DNA from: Hominiventricola filiformis
GTDB lineage: Bacteria; Bacillota; Clostridia; Lachnospirales; Lachnospiraceae
Assembly: GCF_020686965.1 (NCBI RefSeq)
Contig: NZ_JAJEPS010000007.1
Span: 1-64,000, forward strand
Direction: 5' to 3'
DNA: 64,000 bases
Every line of letters starts with the position of its first letter. The first letter of the stretch is position 1. The notes beneath the pieces were generated by a model. That model was not told the DNA's origin. It saw only the letters and a list, made by a program, of their open reading frames with translations, and searched no databases. Shown here piece by piece: positions 17,778 through 26,648 of the stretch. The position numbers and the translations under genes were made by a program.

Positions 17778-18875
17778 ATGGGAAATATTCAGGAATATAA
17801 ATGTCCATGCTGTGGCGGTGCCATTGTTTTTGACAGCGCCATTCAGAAGATGAAGTGCCCCTGCTGTGATACAGAATTTGAGATGGAGGCGCTGCAGGGA
17901 TATGATGACGCTTTAAAGCAGCAGGAGCAGGGCGATGATATGACGTGGGATACTGCGGCGGGAAGTGAGTGGCAGGACGGAGAGGAAACGGGACTGCGTA
18001 CCTATCAGTGTAAATCCTGTGGCGGTGAGATCGTCGGAGATGAAAGTATGGCCGCCTCTTCCTGCCCATACTGTGGCAATCCGATTGTTTTGATGGGGCA
18101 GTTTTCGGGAGACCTTCGCCCGGATTATGTGATTCCGTTTAAGCTGGACAAAAAGGCAGCGAAGGCAGGTCTCATGAAGCATTTGAATGGAAAACGTCTG
18201 CTTCCGAAGATTTTCAAAGATCAGAATCATATTGATGAGATTAAAGGAGTATATGTGCCCTTCTGGCTGTTTGACACCAATGTAGATGCCAATATCAGTT
18301 ATCGGGCGACAAAGGTAAGAACCTGGAGTGACAGCAAATATGATTACACGGAGACGCGGTTCTTCATGTTAAGCAGAGGCGGAACCATTGGATTTGAGCG
18401 GGTGCCGGTAGATGGCTCCAGCAAGATGGAAGATGATCTGATGGAATCCATTGAGCCCTTCGATTTTAGCGAGGCGGTTCCATTCCAGACAGCCTATCTT
18501 GCAGGTTATATGGCTGATAAATATGATGTGTCTGCGGAAGAAAGCATTGAACGCGCCAATGTCCGTGTGAAGAAATCAACGGAAGATAATTTCCGATCCA
18601 CGGTGCAAGGCTACAGCACCGTAACTGTGGAACAAAGCAGTGTACACTTTCATGATGGAAGTGCGAAATATGCGCTGTATCCGGTATGGATTTTAAATAC
18701 GACATGGAATGGAAAGCAGTACCGGTTTGCCATGAATGGGCAGAATGGAAAATTTGTCGGAGACCTTCCTGTGGATAAGAAGGCGGCAAACCGCTGGATG
18801 ATTCTTTCAACAGCTGCCATTGCAGCGGCGGCTTATGGTATCAGTTGGCTGTTGTGGCTGGCACGTATTTTATAG
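17778..18875 (+). CDS. Zinc-ribbon protein with C-terminal membrane helix (YdjG-like)
   Basis: A 365-residue protein. Two zinc ribbons open it (CPCCGGAIVFDSAIQKMKCPCC at about 9-30, CKSCGGEIV...CPYCGNP at about 78-100), followed by a large domain with the IPFKLDKKAA, YVPFWLFD, FQTAYLAGYMADKYD and ALYPVWIL landmarks of the TFIIB-type zinc-ribbon/YdjG family. One hydrophobic segment near residue 340-362 anchors it. YdjG of Bacillus forms a membrane complex with the TPM protein YdjH, whose counterpart is the next gene here, 16 bases downstream. Start supported by GGAAGGGAGG. Confidence 0.78.
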   Translation: MGNIQEYKCPCCGGAIVFDSAIQKMKCPCCDTEFEMEALQGYDDALKQQEQGDDMTWDTAAGSEWQDGEETGLRTYQCKSCGGEIVGDESMAASSCPYCGNPIVLMGQFSGDLRPDYVIPFKLDKKAAKAGLMKHLNGKRLLPKIFKDQNHIDEIKGVYVPFWLFDTNVDANISYRATKVRTWSDSKYDYTETRFFMLSRGGTIGFERVPVDGSSKMEDDLMESIEPFDFSEAVPFQTAYLAGYMADKYDVSAEESIERANVRVKKSTEDNFRSTVQGYSTVTVEQSSVHFHDGSAKYALYPVWILNTTWNGKQYRFAMNGQNGKFVGDLPVDKKAANRWMILSTAAIAAAAYGISWLLWLARIL

Positions 18876-18891
18876 AAAGGGGGTAAGACAG

Positions 18892-19713
18892 ATGAAAAGG
18901 ATGCTGAAACAACTTGCGTGTATGACAGCTGCCGTGCTTCTGGCTGTATCGTCTTTCCCGGCTGCGGCAATGGCTTCGGAAGGATTTACGGGAGAGTATG
19001 AACGGCTGATCGACATGGCAGATCTTCTGACCTATGAGGAAGAGTCTGAATTACTTGAAACCTTAAATGAGATCAGTGAACGGCAGAAAATGGATATTGT
19101 AGTAATCACGTCGGAAGACATGGATGGTTACACCGATATTCAGGAGTATGCGGACGATCTGTATGATTACTGTGACTACGGTTATGGAGCAAACAGGGAT
19201 GGATTGCTGCTGCTTATCAGCATGGAAGAGCGTGACTGGTATATTTCCACCTGTGGTTATGGAATTACTGCCTTTACAGATGCGGGAATCAGTTATCTTG
19301 GCAGTGCGATGAAAGAAGACCTTTCCTCCGGAAATTATGCTTCTGCATTCGACACCTATGCGGCTGAGTGTGATCAGCTGATCACGCAGGCAAGAGAAGG
19401 CCATCCATTTTCAAAAAAGGATCTGCCCCATGCCCCGTTGTCACCGCTGGTACTTCCTATTTGCATTGTGATTGGTCTGGTCGGCGCCTTTCTTATCGTG
19501 GGAAGTATGAAGGCGCAGCTGAAAACGGTGCGTAAACAGACGGCGGCAGCGAATTATGTAAGAAAAGGAAGTATGCAGCTTGCGACCCAGCAGGATTTAT
19601 TCCTGTACAGTAAAGTGGATCGGGTAAAGAAGCCGGAAAAGGACAGCTCCGAAAGCAGCACCCACACTTCTTCGTCAGGAACGACCCATGGTGGAGGCGG
19701 TGGAAACTTCTAA
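18892..19713 (+). CDS. TPM-domain membrane protein (YdjH-like)
   Basis: A 273-residue protein with a signal peptide (about residues 1-26, ending AMA), an outside TPM domain at about 30-160 (LIDMADLLTYEEESELL, DIVVITSEDMDGY, YDYCDYGYGANRDGLLLLISM), one membrane helix at about 180-205, and a cytoplasmic tail ending in a Gly-rich THGGGGGNF. TPM-domain proteins of this form end in a Gly/Ser tail. The ATG at 18892 is chosen for its AAAGGGGG site; an upstream in-frame start falls inside the previous gene. Pairing with a zinc-ribbon membrane gene matches the YdjG-YdjH pair. Confidence 0.8.
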   Translation: MKRMLKQLACMTAAVLLAVSSFPAAAMASEGFTGEYERLIDMADLLTYEEESELLETLNEISERQKMDIVVITSEDMDGYTDIQEYADDLYDYCDYGYGANRDGLLLLISMEERDWYISTCGYGITAFTDAGISYLGSAMKEDLSSGNYASAFDTYAAECDQLITQAREGHPFSKKDLPHAPLSPLVLPICIVIGLVGAFLIVGSMKAQLKTVRKQTAAANYVRKGSMQLATQQDLFLYSKVDRVKKPEKDSSESSTHTSSSGTTHGGGGGNF

Positions 19714-19753
19714 GGGACTCCGGAAAGCCAGTGGAAAAGGAGGTGGTATGTAC

Positions 19754-20800
19754 ATGAAAGTCTTGGCAAGTGCTGTGACATTTGTACTCATGTTAGCAGT
19801 GGCAGGCTGTGGTAAGAAAGCGGAAGTGGCGGCTGTGGACCCGGTAGAATCTGTCCGTGAGGAAAGGGAAGAACCGGAAGAATCCGCCGATGCCGATGTT
19901 GAGGAACCGGAAGAACCCGCCGATGCAGACATGACAGATATGGAAGAGCCGGAAGAACCCGCCGGTGCAGATATGGAAGAATCGGAAGAATCCGCTGGAC
20001 AGGGATTTGAACGAGTGGAAAACCAGTCTGCCTGGAATGGTACATATTACCGCGAAGACGGAGAATATATCACGGTGTATGACACGGATGAAGATTATCT
20101 GTTTCTTTCTTACCCGGAGAGCAACTACGAGCATATGGTAGATATTCTCCAGTTTACGGATGCCGGAAAAACACAGGCAGTCTCCGCGACACAGGATATA
20201 ACGGCGGTTTATACCTTGTCGGGGGATGTCCTCTCGGTGGATTTTGGTACGGCATATATTCCATTTATGCAGGGAGAGTATTACAGAAAAAAAGATGCCT
20301 CCTGTTGGATGACAGAGATAGACGGAACCGACAGGTATCTGGATGAAACAGGTAATATTCTGCGTAACCATATGACTCCGGATGGCTGGTATACGGATGA
20401 AAATGGCAGAAAAATGTGGCAGATAGGGATGCCGCTGATTACGCCGGGGCTTTATGAATCCATGCCGGCATATTCGGCAAGAGAAGGCTATGAGACATGG
20501 AGCTTCAGTATGTATAGTGGAGCAGGGGATTCCGGATTTTTCAATAGTCTGGATGACCGGCTTGAGGTCGGAACGGTGGATTATACCGTGTACGATCATG
20601 AGATGAATCCCTATTACACAAAGGAAGCAATGTATGTATATAATTCTCCCCGTGGTTATGTGATCGAGGATGTGGCAGGACAGGAATTTGCCTGGTTTTA
20701 TCCTTCGATTCACTGGAATGATCTGATGATCCAGATGTATGGGACAGAGACCTACCATACGGTGCGTCTGGTAGAGGATTACTCAGATTATGGGGGATAA
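19754..20800 (+). CDS. Lipoprotein with Glu-Pro repeats
   Basis: A 348-residue lipoprotein with lipobox AVAGC at about residue 17. Residues about 35-75 are acidic EEPEEPADAD-like repeats. The remainder is a beta-rich domain of no family known to me (NGTYYREDGEYITVYDTDEDYL, FSMYSGAGDSGFF). AGGAGG at 19738-19743 fits the ATG at 19754 (10 bases) better than the one at 19748. Its opening NxTYY-ED-EYI strands hint at a lipocalin-like sensor fold, which is a guess. It follows the TPM gene by 40 bases. Confidence 0.68.
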   Translation: MKVLASAVTFVLMLAVAGCGKKAEVAAVDPVESVREEREEPEESADADVEEPEEPADADMTDMEEPEEPAGADMEESEESAGQGFERVENQSAWNGTYYREDGEYITVYDTDEDYLFLSYPESNYEHMVDILQFTDAGKTQAVSATQDITAVYTLSGDVLSVDFGTAYIPFMQGEYYRKKDASCWMTEIDGTDRYLDETGNILRNHMTPDGWYTDENGRKMWQIGMPLITPGLYESMPAYSAREGYETWSFSMYSGAGDSGFFNSLDDRLEVGTVDYTVYDHEMNPYYTKEAMYVYNSPRGYVIEDVAGQEFAWFYPSIHWNDLMIQMYGTETYHTVRLVEDYSDYGG

Positions 20801-20849
20801 TCTGACAGAGGTATCATTTTAAAATCCGGATGTTGAGGAGGGATGGCAG

Positions 20850-22229
20850 ATGGGAAAAAGAGGAAACACGAGAAAGAAGAAAGGGATGCTTCTGGCAGTA
20901 GTCATGTTGCTCTGCGCATTTCTTACCGGCTGTGGCCTCCTCGATATCAGGGACGGCGGATTAGGCATGACCAACCCGGATTATAACCCGGATGATATAG
21001 AACTGGAAGAAGCTCAGCCGGAAGAATCCCAGCCGGAAGAAGAATCAACCACGAGTGAACATGCGGAATTTCCGAATTTGGGAGAGCCCCAAAAAGAAGG
21101 TACGGCTTCCTGGCTTACGGAGGCGGGGAAAGCGGCATTGGTGGAAGAACAGGAATGGCTGAGAGATCAGGGGGCAGTATTTGGTGCTTCATTTCTGGGT
21201 TATACGCCAGATTACAGCTTCCCGGGAAAAGAATATCAAAGAGCTGAGACCTATCCGTACTTGGAAGGAATCCCGGAAGACCATATCATAGAATATACAG
21301 GGGATGAGTGGTATGTGATCGTTCCGGCAGAAGATGGGTGGAAGATGTCCATAGAGTCCTGCAGCTGGAATGATGACTTTACGGAAACCAGTACAGAGGA
21401 ACTGCTATGGGAAAGTGATGATGGCCTTCCTCTGATCTTACAGTGTAATCTCAGTGATCTTTATCCCAATGTACAGGTCACGGCCAGAAAAGGAAGCAGG
21501 GAGGTTTCCTGGAAACCTTATTATCTTACCTATGCCGGAGAGATCGAGCCGGCAGACGGAGTGAAGCAGCTTTTATCAGGTTCCTACATGCCGGAGGAGG
21601 GATATCTCTACGGAATGGAAGGAAGCTGGTATTGCGATTCTGCGAAAACAGATGCGGGTGAACCTTATTTTTACAGTGTTACTTTCCTGACGGGCGAGAG
21701 TGGATATCCTTCGGATATGTGGTATTATGGGGGTCTTTTGGATGGAGAGATGGAGGATATCCGTTTTTTCTGGGATGGCTATTATGCTTATGGGGATCCT
21801 CAGGGGGAGTCACTGGAATTCTGGCTGAACACGCCGGATGGAACCCGAAGCGGTACGATCTGGCTGGAGCTGGAAGGAGACTGCCTGACCATTCACGAAA
21901 TGGAAGGAGAAGCCTTTTTCCCATTCACAAGCGGGTCAGTGGAAAAATTCTACCTGCGTCCCGTAGCAGCGGACGGGGAAAACTATGATTATTCCGGCAA
22001 TGAAATCGATGTGCTGCTTGCACAACCCGAAGTACAGGAGAGGCTGGAACTGGGTATGGCAATCCGGGATGTGGACGGCATGGAGACTATTCAGGGTGAA
22101 GCCTGTGTGCTCTTTGCCCTTGGAACAGAACATCCGGACCAGTTCGTAGCAGAATATTATTATGCGGTGTCCTCATCCGGACTCGTTTATCGAATGGATG
22201 ATCTGACCGGAGAATGGGAACCGATCTAA
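20850..22229 (+). CDS. Lipoprotein of unknown function
   Basis: A 459-residue lipoprotein with a basic start, hydrophobic core and lipobox LTGC near residue 27. An acidic EEAQPEESQPEEES linker follows. The rest is acidic and aromatic-rich (YTPDYSFPGKEYQRAETYPYLEGIP, GSWYCDSAKTDAGEPYFYSVTF) with no family I recognise. The same Pro-Glu linker style is used in other lipoproteins of this cluster and in the 5492 surface protein. GGAGGG precedes the start; the next gene follows within 12 bases. Confidence 0.68.
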   Translation: MGKRGNTRKKKGMLLAVVMLLCAFLTGCGLLDIRDGGLGMTNPDYNPDDIELEEAQPEESQPEEESTTSEHAEFPNLGEPQKEGTASWLTEAGKAALVEEQEWLRDQGAVFGASFLGYTPDYSFPGKEYQRAETYPYLEGIPEDHIIEYTGDEWYVIVPAEDGWKMSIESCSWNDDFTETSTEELLWESDDGLPLILQCNLSDLYPNVQVTARKGSREVSWKPYYLTYAGEIEPADGVKQLLSGSYMPEEGYLYGMEGSWYCDSAKTDAGEPYFYSVTFLTGESGYPSDMWYYGGLLDGEMEDIRFFWDGYYAYGDPQGESLEFWLNTPDGTRSGTIWLELEGDCLTIHEMEGEAFFPFTSGSVEKFYLRPVAADGENYDYSGNEIDVLLAQPEVQERLELGMAIRDVDGMETIQGEACVLFALGTEHPDQFVAEYYYAVSSSGLVYRMDDLTGEWEPI

Positions 22230-22241
22230 AGGAGGGATATG

Positions 22242-22739
22242 ATGAGCGAGATAACATTGAACAGACTTCCAAAAACATTACAGGAATTACAGGCAATGCC
22301 TCAGGCAGGATTGACAAACCCGGAGGAAGTGGCTGCTTTGACGGTGGCAGCCCTTGCTCTTTATCCTGAGAATCCATCTGAAACGGAAAAAATGCTGGAT
22401 TTTCTGCGGGGCCCCAGACCGTTGAATGGAATTGACAAACAGTTTATAAGAGACAGATTCCGTGGAAAAGAGTATCTGATGCGTTCCTATTTTTCCGGCT
22501 CTTCTCCGGAGAATAATTATACTCCGGGACAGCCCTACCGGGTTGCGGTATCAGAAAACGCCTACAGCAGAACCCAGATAGGGGAAGGATATCTGACCTT
22601 ATATGTGGCATGCAGCGGAGCAGACAGCCCGCGGCCATTAAAGCTCCGGAAGAAGCCATCTACAGGACAGTGGTTCTTGTGGGAACAGCAGCTCTTAACC
22701 GGAATCCGGATACCAAAAGAAGCAGATCCCTGGGCATAA
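22242..22739 (+). CDS. Small cytoplasmic protein (DUF6935-like)
   Basis: A 165-residue soluble protein with LPKTLQELQAMPQAGLTNPEE at its start, then helices and a beta-rich end (YRVAVSENAYSRTQIGEGYLTLYV). I associate this pattern with the DUF6935 family, with limited certainty. GGAGG six bases upstream favours the second of two adjacent ATG codons. It lies inside the zinc-ribbon/lipoprotein cluster and probably serves the same system. Confidence 0.6.
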   Translation: MSEITLNRLPKTLQELQAMPQAGLTNPEEVAALTVAALALYPENPSETEKMLDFLRGPRPLNGIDKQFIRDRFRGKEYLMRSYFSGSSPENNYTPGQPYRVAVSENAYSRTQIGEGYLTLYVACSGADSPRPLKLRKKPSTGQWFLWEQQLLTGIRIPKEADPWA

Positions 22740-22764
22740 GAACAGGGTCAGGGGAGGATAGGGT

Positions 22765-24387
22765 ATGAATCAGGGAAAGATTATGACCATTCACTGTGCC
22801 ACCTGTGGCGCACCTGCCCAGTTTGATGTTGTGACACAGAATTACCATTGTCCGAACTGCGGAGGAAATACAGGAACAGAGATTCCCTTAAAAAAGCTAC
22901 GGGAATTTCGAAGTCTTACAAAAACTTTGTTAGAGCAGGAGCTTCCGGACAGTCAGACGATTGCCTGTGAGTGTCCGAATTGTGGAGCACGGGTGATTGT
23001 GAAAGAACATGAAGTGGCAGAGACCTGTATTTTCTGCCAGTCCAAGGTTTTGCGCTCGGATGTCCAGATGGGAGAAGGTTTCCCGGAGATGCTGATTCCT
23101 TTTAAATTGAATCGGAAACAGGCAGAAAAACGACTGGATGAATGGATTGAGCAGCATCATGATAAAAACGAAGCTCAGATTTTAAAGGAAAACAAGAAAA
23201 AATTAAAAGGAATTTATCTGCCATATGAACTGATCCGCGGGCCTATCCGGTTTGTTGTGACCAGAGACAATTCCAACAGACATTATGAATGCGGAGGATT
23301 TCTGGAGCATGTGGCAGTCAATGTGACGGATCGCTGCAACAATCTGTTATTAAATGGAATGGAACCATTTTTGTGGGATGAACTGGAGCCATTTCAATTT
23401 GGATATATTGCAGGCCATGCAGCAGAGGTTCCGACTGCAGATGGCGCGGAGTTAAGACGCCGTGTGTTTGAAGAGGTGGCAGAGGAATATCGCCCGACTG
23501 TGGAGCGCACGATGCAGACAACCGGACTGGCATTGTATCCGGAGTCAGAAGCATTGCTTCGTCTGCCGGCATTTCTTCCGGTCTATTTTATGGATTGCGG
23601 AGAAGTGCAGGCGGCAGTGAACGGGCAGACCGGCAAGGTATCTGTACTGGCGGAAAAGGAAACCAGGACTTATCCCTGGGTGATCGAGCCACTTCTTGGA
23701 ACGCTGGCGGTGATGATATTTTTCTTCTTTGTATTCCGGAATTATGGCGGAGTGCCGATGGATCCGAAGGAGCTGTTTGAACTGGTTGGCATGGCCGGAC
23801 TGGTAGCGGCAATGATTCTCTTTACGGTGTTCAGTAAGGGAAGAGAGGCCAGAGTTCGAAGAAAGATTCTTAAAAGTATCAGCGAAGAAGAAAAGAAGAA
23901 ACCAGAAGACTCCATAAAACCGGTGTTCTTTGAAACGATTGGCGGAAAGGAACTTCCGGTACAGCTGGGATTCTACTCTCCGGGGCGTATCGTAAAGATT
24001 GTGATGATCCTTCTGCTGGTGAATGCTTCCACTTGCATTCTGGCATGGATCCTTACTGCATTTAAGTGTATGGGTTCCGGTGACTGGACCCTGTTCCAGC
24101 AGCTGGATTACAGTTACAATATTATCTGGCTGTGTCTGGCACTTCCGATTTCTATGGTAGGATTTGCCGTATTTGGGCGAATTGAGGTTTATGATTCACC
24201 AGTGATCTTTCAACTTCTGGAAAATGGAAAACGAAAACGCATTCACCAGAAGAGGGAGAACAGGAAAACTTTACTTATGCGTTGGAAGAATGTCAGGGAG
24301 ACAATAGGAAACTGGGCGCTGCCGTTATTCATTGTATTACCATTATATGCCATGACTGTTTATATGATCATGAATCCCTGGCCATAA
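22765..24387 (+). CDS. Zinc-ribbon multi-pass membrane protein (second YdjG-like paralogue)
   Basis: A 540-residue paralogue of the protein at 17778: two ribbons (CATCGAPAQFDVVTQNYHCPNCG and CECPNCGARV...CIFCQSKV), then the same core (IPFKLNRKQAEKRL, IYLPYELIRG, PFQFGYIAGHAAEVP, LPVYFMDCG). The C-terminal half adds about five membrane helices (from about residues 310, 340, 410, 450 and 510) in place of a single anchor, with charged cytoplasmic loops between. Ribosome site GGGGAGGA. Having two diverged copies in one cluster suggests a hetero-complex or specialised targets. Function inferred only from family and context. Confidence 0.72.
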   Translation: MNQGKIMTIHCATCGAPAQFDVVTQNYHCPNCGGNTGTEIPLKKLREFRSLTKTLLEQELPDSQTIACECPNCGARVIVKEHEVAETCIFCQSKVLRSDVQMGEGFPEMLIPFKLNRKQAEKRLDEWIEQHHDKNEAQILKENKKKLKGIYLPYELIRGPIRFVVTRDNSNRHYECGGFLEHVAVNVTDRCNNLLLNGMEPFLWDELEPFQFGYIAGHAAEVPTADGAELRRRVFEEVAEEYRPTVERTMQTTGLALYPESEALLRLPAFLPVYFMDCGEVQAAVNGQTGKVSVLAEKETRTYPWVIEPLLGTLAVMIFFFFVFRNYGGVPMDPKELFELVGMAGLVAAMILFTVFSKGREARVRRKILKSISEEEKKKPEDSIKPVFFETIGGKELPVQLGFYSPGRIVKIVMILLLVNASTCILAWILTAFKCMGSGDWTLFQQLDYSYNIIWLCLALPISMVGFAVFGRIEVYDSPVIFQLLENGKRKRIHQKRENRKTLLMRWKNVRETIGNWALPLFIVLPLYAMTVYMIMNPWP

Positions 24388-24438
24388 AGCGACAGTAAAG
24401 AGCAGTGATGTATGATCTGGAAAGAAAGGGGTGTGAAG

Positions 24439-25281
24439 ATGAAGAAAGCCCAGAAACCAAGAAAAAATAAAAAAACAGGTGCGGTTATCGTGATACTGCT
24501 CGGCTTGCTTTGTGCTGTCTCTACCGTGAAATCGTGTGGTACAAATCGTGCTGCGAAACAGGAAAAAGTAGATGATATCGTATATGTAGGACAGGGCAGC
24601 TATGATCCGGCAAATGATGGAAAGATTGTGATTGTCTGCGGAGAGCTGAAGGTTCTGGAACCGGCTTATGATGACGAACTGGGACTTACGATTTATGCCC
24701 CACGTGCCATGCGAAGTGCAAAAAAATTGAAGCTGAAAGAATGGAATGCTCCTATGACAGAGGAAAATATGGAATGGAATTCCGATCTGGGCGTGGGCGG
24801 GATGGAAATCTTCCAGGGTGAAGCAGATGTGGGAACTTATCATCTGTCAGACGAGTTTCTCGACAATCTTATGCTGGGAAGAGAATACGAATTTGATGAG
24901 GAGACACTATCGGAGGCAGGACTTACGATTCTGACAGACCGGAAATACCGTGGAGAAAAATTTATCGGAACCCAGCGAATGGGCAGAGAAGTTTTCGAGG
25001 AAGGCGATCGGCGTTATCAGTATTCTGTTCCTTATCAGAACGATGGGGACATGGTGACGGTAATCGGCATTCAGGAGCAGGGGACCCTGACCTATGTAAA
25101 AGGGCCGGCACCCAATATGTTAAGCGGAGAACTGGATAAAAAAACTGCACTCCAAAAAAGCGGCATGTCTTCCGGCGGAGTCAGCATTTTCAGGGTCGTA
25201 TTAACAGTTTTACTGCTGTCGACAGGCATCCGGATGCTCTTGAAGAAGCGTGATCAAAAAGAAGACGGAAGTGGCTTATGA
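24439..25281 (+). CDS. Membrane protein resembling TMEM43
   Basis: A 280-residue protein with one N-terminal membrane helix (about 15-33), an outside domain and a C-terminal helix (about 250-270). The stretch DGKIVIVCGELKVLEPAYDDELG followed by a K-L-x-L-K-E-W segment resembles the start of the TMEM43 domain, which in bacteria is found near membrane-organising proteins. Match judged by eye, so moderate. AAAGGGGTGTG precedes the chosen ATG. Its stop overlaps the next start by 4 bases (ATGA), indicating coupling. Confidence 0.55.
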   Translation: MKKAQKPRKNKKTGAVIVILLGLLCAVSTVKSCGTNRAAKQEKVDDIVYVGQGSYDPANDGKIVIVCGELKVLEPAYDDELGLTIYAPRAMRSAKKLKLKEWNAPMTEENMEWNSDLGVGGMEIFQGEADVGTYHLSDEFLDNLMLGREYEFDEETLSEAGLTILTDRKYRGEKFIGTQRMGREVFEEGDRRYQYSVPYQNDGDMVTVIGIQEQGTLTYVKGPAPNMLSGELDKKTALQKSGMSSGGVSIFRVVLTVLLLSTGIRMLLKKRDQKEDGSGL

Positions 25282-25859
25282 AAAAAGGAAAGAAAGGCTG
25301 GTTCTTGCTGATGGCATTTACTACGTGGACGGCGTTGATCGCAGGCTGCGGAAAGTGGCCTGGAAATAAGCCGGATAAAGTTCCGGAAGTCACGACGGCA
25401 GGAGCAGAAACAGATCCTGCAGAAAATCCGGAAAATGGTCAGGTTACACCGCTTCCGGATATTCAGGAGCTGACGTATTATGTGCATGGAACGATGATGG
25501 AACCGATCTGGAGCGTAAGCCTGCTCCGGCAGGGAGAGGAAGCGCTGGTACGGATAGAACCATGGGATGGGGAAGAAGAGGAGCCTTTTGACTATCCGGT
25601 GGCTGCAGAGATCCTTGAGAAAGCCCGCAGGATTCTGGAGACCTATGATGTGGCGTCTTGGGCAGGCTTTCGTGGAAGCGATCCCAACGTCTTAGACGGA
25701 TCTTCCATGAGCTTTCAGGCGGAATTTGTAGATGGAAGCAGGATAGAAGCCTTCGGTGAGAACAAATTCCCCAAAAACTACCATGATGTTTTCTCGGAGC
25801 TGGATAGCCTGACGGCTGATGCGGAGAATGCATTTTACAGGAAACAGGGCATGAGATAG
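25278..25859 (+). CDS. Short lipoprotein of unknown function
   Basis: A 193-residue lipoprotein with lipobox IAGC near residue 24 and a short polar linker. The body (ELTYYVHGTMMEPIWSVSLLRQGEE ... YDVASWAGFRGSDPN) is one small domain without a recognised family. Translationally coupled to the upstream gene by a 4-base overlap. Probably the last gene of the cluster that begins at 13937. Confidence 0.65.
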   Translation: MKKGKKGWFLLMAFTTWTALIAGCGKWPGNKPDKVPEVTTAGAETDPAENPENGQVTPLPDIQELTYYVHGTMMEPIWSVSLLRQGEEALVRIEPWDGEEEEPFDYPVAAEILEKARRILETYDVASWAGFRGSDPNVLDGSSMSFQAEFVDGSRIEAFGENKFPKNYHDVFSELDSLTADAENAFYRKQGMR

Positions 25860-25883
25860 AGAATAAATCACTCATTAAGTCTA

Positions 25884-25910
25884 TTGACATAGTAGGAATA
25901 TGGATATATG
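25884..25910 (+). promoter_or_regulatory. Sigma-A-type promoter for HD hydrolase gene
   Basis: Perfect -35 TTGACA at 25884-25889 with a TATATG -10-like box at 25905-25910, spacing 15, slightly short. It lies 35 bases before the start at 25945. Confidence 0.5.
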
Positions 25911-25944
25911 ATGAAATACAAATAGAACGAAGGAGATGGACGGC

Positions 25945-26538
25945 ATGAGTGATCTTTCCAGGGAAGAGGCATTTGCCTTACTAAAAAAATATAATCAGGA
26001 TCCGTTTCATATTCAGCATGCCCTTACGGTAGAGGCAGTGATGAAATGGTATGCGAGAGAATTGGGATATGGTTCCGAAGAGGAACACTGGGGTCTCGTC
26101 GGTTTACTGCATGATATTGATTTTGAACTCTATCCGGAAGAACATTGCCTGAAAGCACCGGAACTTTTAAGAGAGGGCGGTGTGTCAGAAGATATCATTC
26201 ATGGCGTTGTTTCTCATGGATATGGAATTACCGTCGGATGTGGGGTAACGCTGGATGTGGAACCGGTACATGAGATGGAAAAGGTGCTGTTTGCTGCAGA
26301 TGAACTTACGGGTCTGATCTGGGCAGCTGCACTTATGAGACCTTCTAAGAGTACCAAAGATATGGAACTGAAATCCCTGAAGAAAAAATATAAGAGCAAG
26401 GGATTTGCAGCAGGATGTTCCAGAGAAGTCATCGAGCGTGGCGCCGATCAGCTTGGCTGGCCCCTTGAAAAACTACTGACAATGACACTTCAGGCAATGG
26501 CTGACAGTGAAGATGAGATTAACCAGGAAATTCTTTAA
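25945..26538 (+). CDS. HD-domain hydrolase
   Basis: A 197-residue soluble protein with the HD superfamily pattern: HIQHALTVEAVM (first His), GLLHDIDFE (His-Asp metal pair near residue 56), VVSHGYG, and FAADELTG (distal Asp). These proteins are metal-dependent phosphohydrolases or nucleotidases; the substrate cannot be told. AAGGAG abuts an upstream ATG at 25936, so the ATG at 25945 with a 9-base gap is chosen. It has its own promoter and terminator and so is a single-gene unit. Confidence 0.8.
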   Translation: MSDLSREEAFALLKKYNQDPFHIQHALTVEAVMKWYARELGYGSEEEHWGLVGLLHDIDFELYPEEHCLKAPELLREGGVSEDIIHGVVSHGYGITVGCGVTLDVEPVHEMEKVLFAADELTGLIWAAALMRPSKSTKDMELKSLKKKYKSKGFAAGCSREVIERGADQLGWPLEKLLTMTLQAMADSEDEINQEIL

Positions 26539-26550
26539 AGCCTATCATGA

Positions 26551-26580
26551 GACAGTCGAAAAAATCGGCTGTCTTTTTTT
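26551..26580 (+). terminator. Intrinsic terminator
   Basis: Stem GACAGTCGA / TCGGCTGTC with one G-T pair, five-A loop, and a run of seven T at 26574-26580. Confidence 0.85.
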
Positions 26581-26648
26581 GTGAATTTATGTGAGATCGA
26601 ACAGAGTAATACTCCGTCTAATAGTTGTAAGGAAGGAGGAAAAAAGTA

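Noticed and set aside
19793..20758. 321-codon minus-strand open frame
   Set aside because: It lies opposite a confident lipoprotein gene with a good ribosome site; its translation has the His/Ile-rich look of an antisense shadow.
24439..25281. Lipoprotein reading of the VKSCG motif in the TMEM43-like protein
   Set aside because: The preceding residues do not fit a lipobox well, and a plain membrane anchor is a simpler reading.
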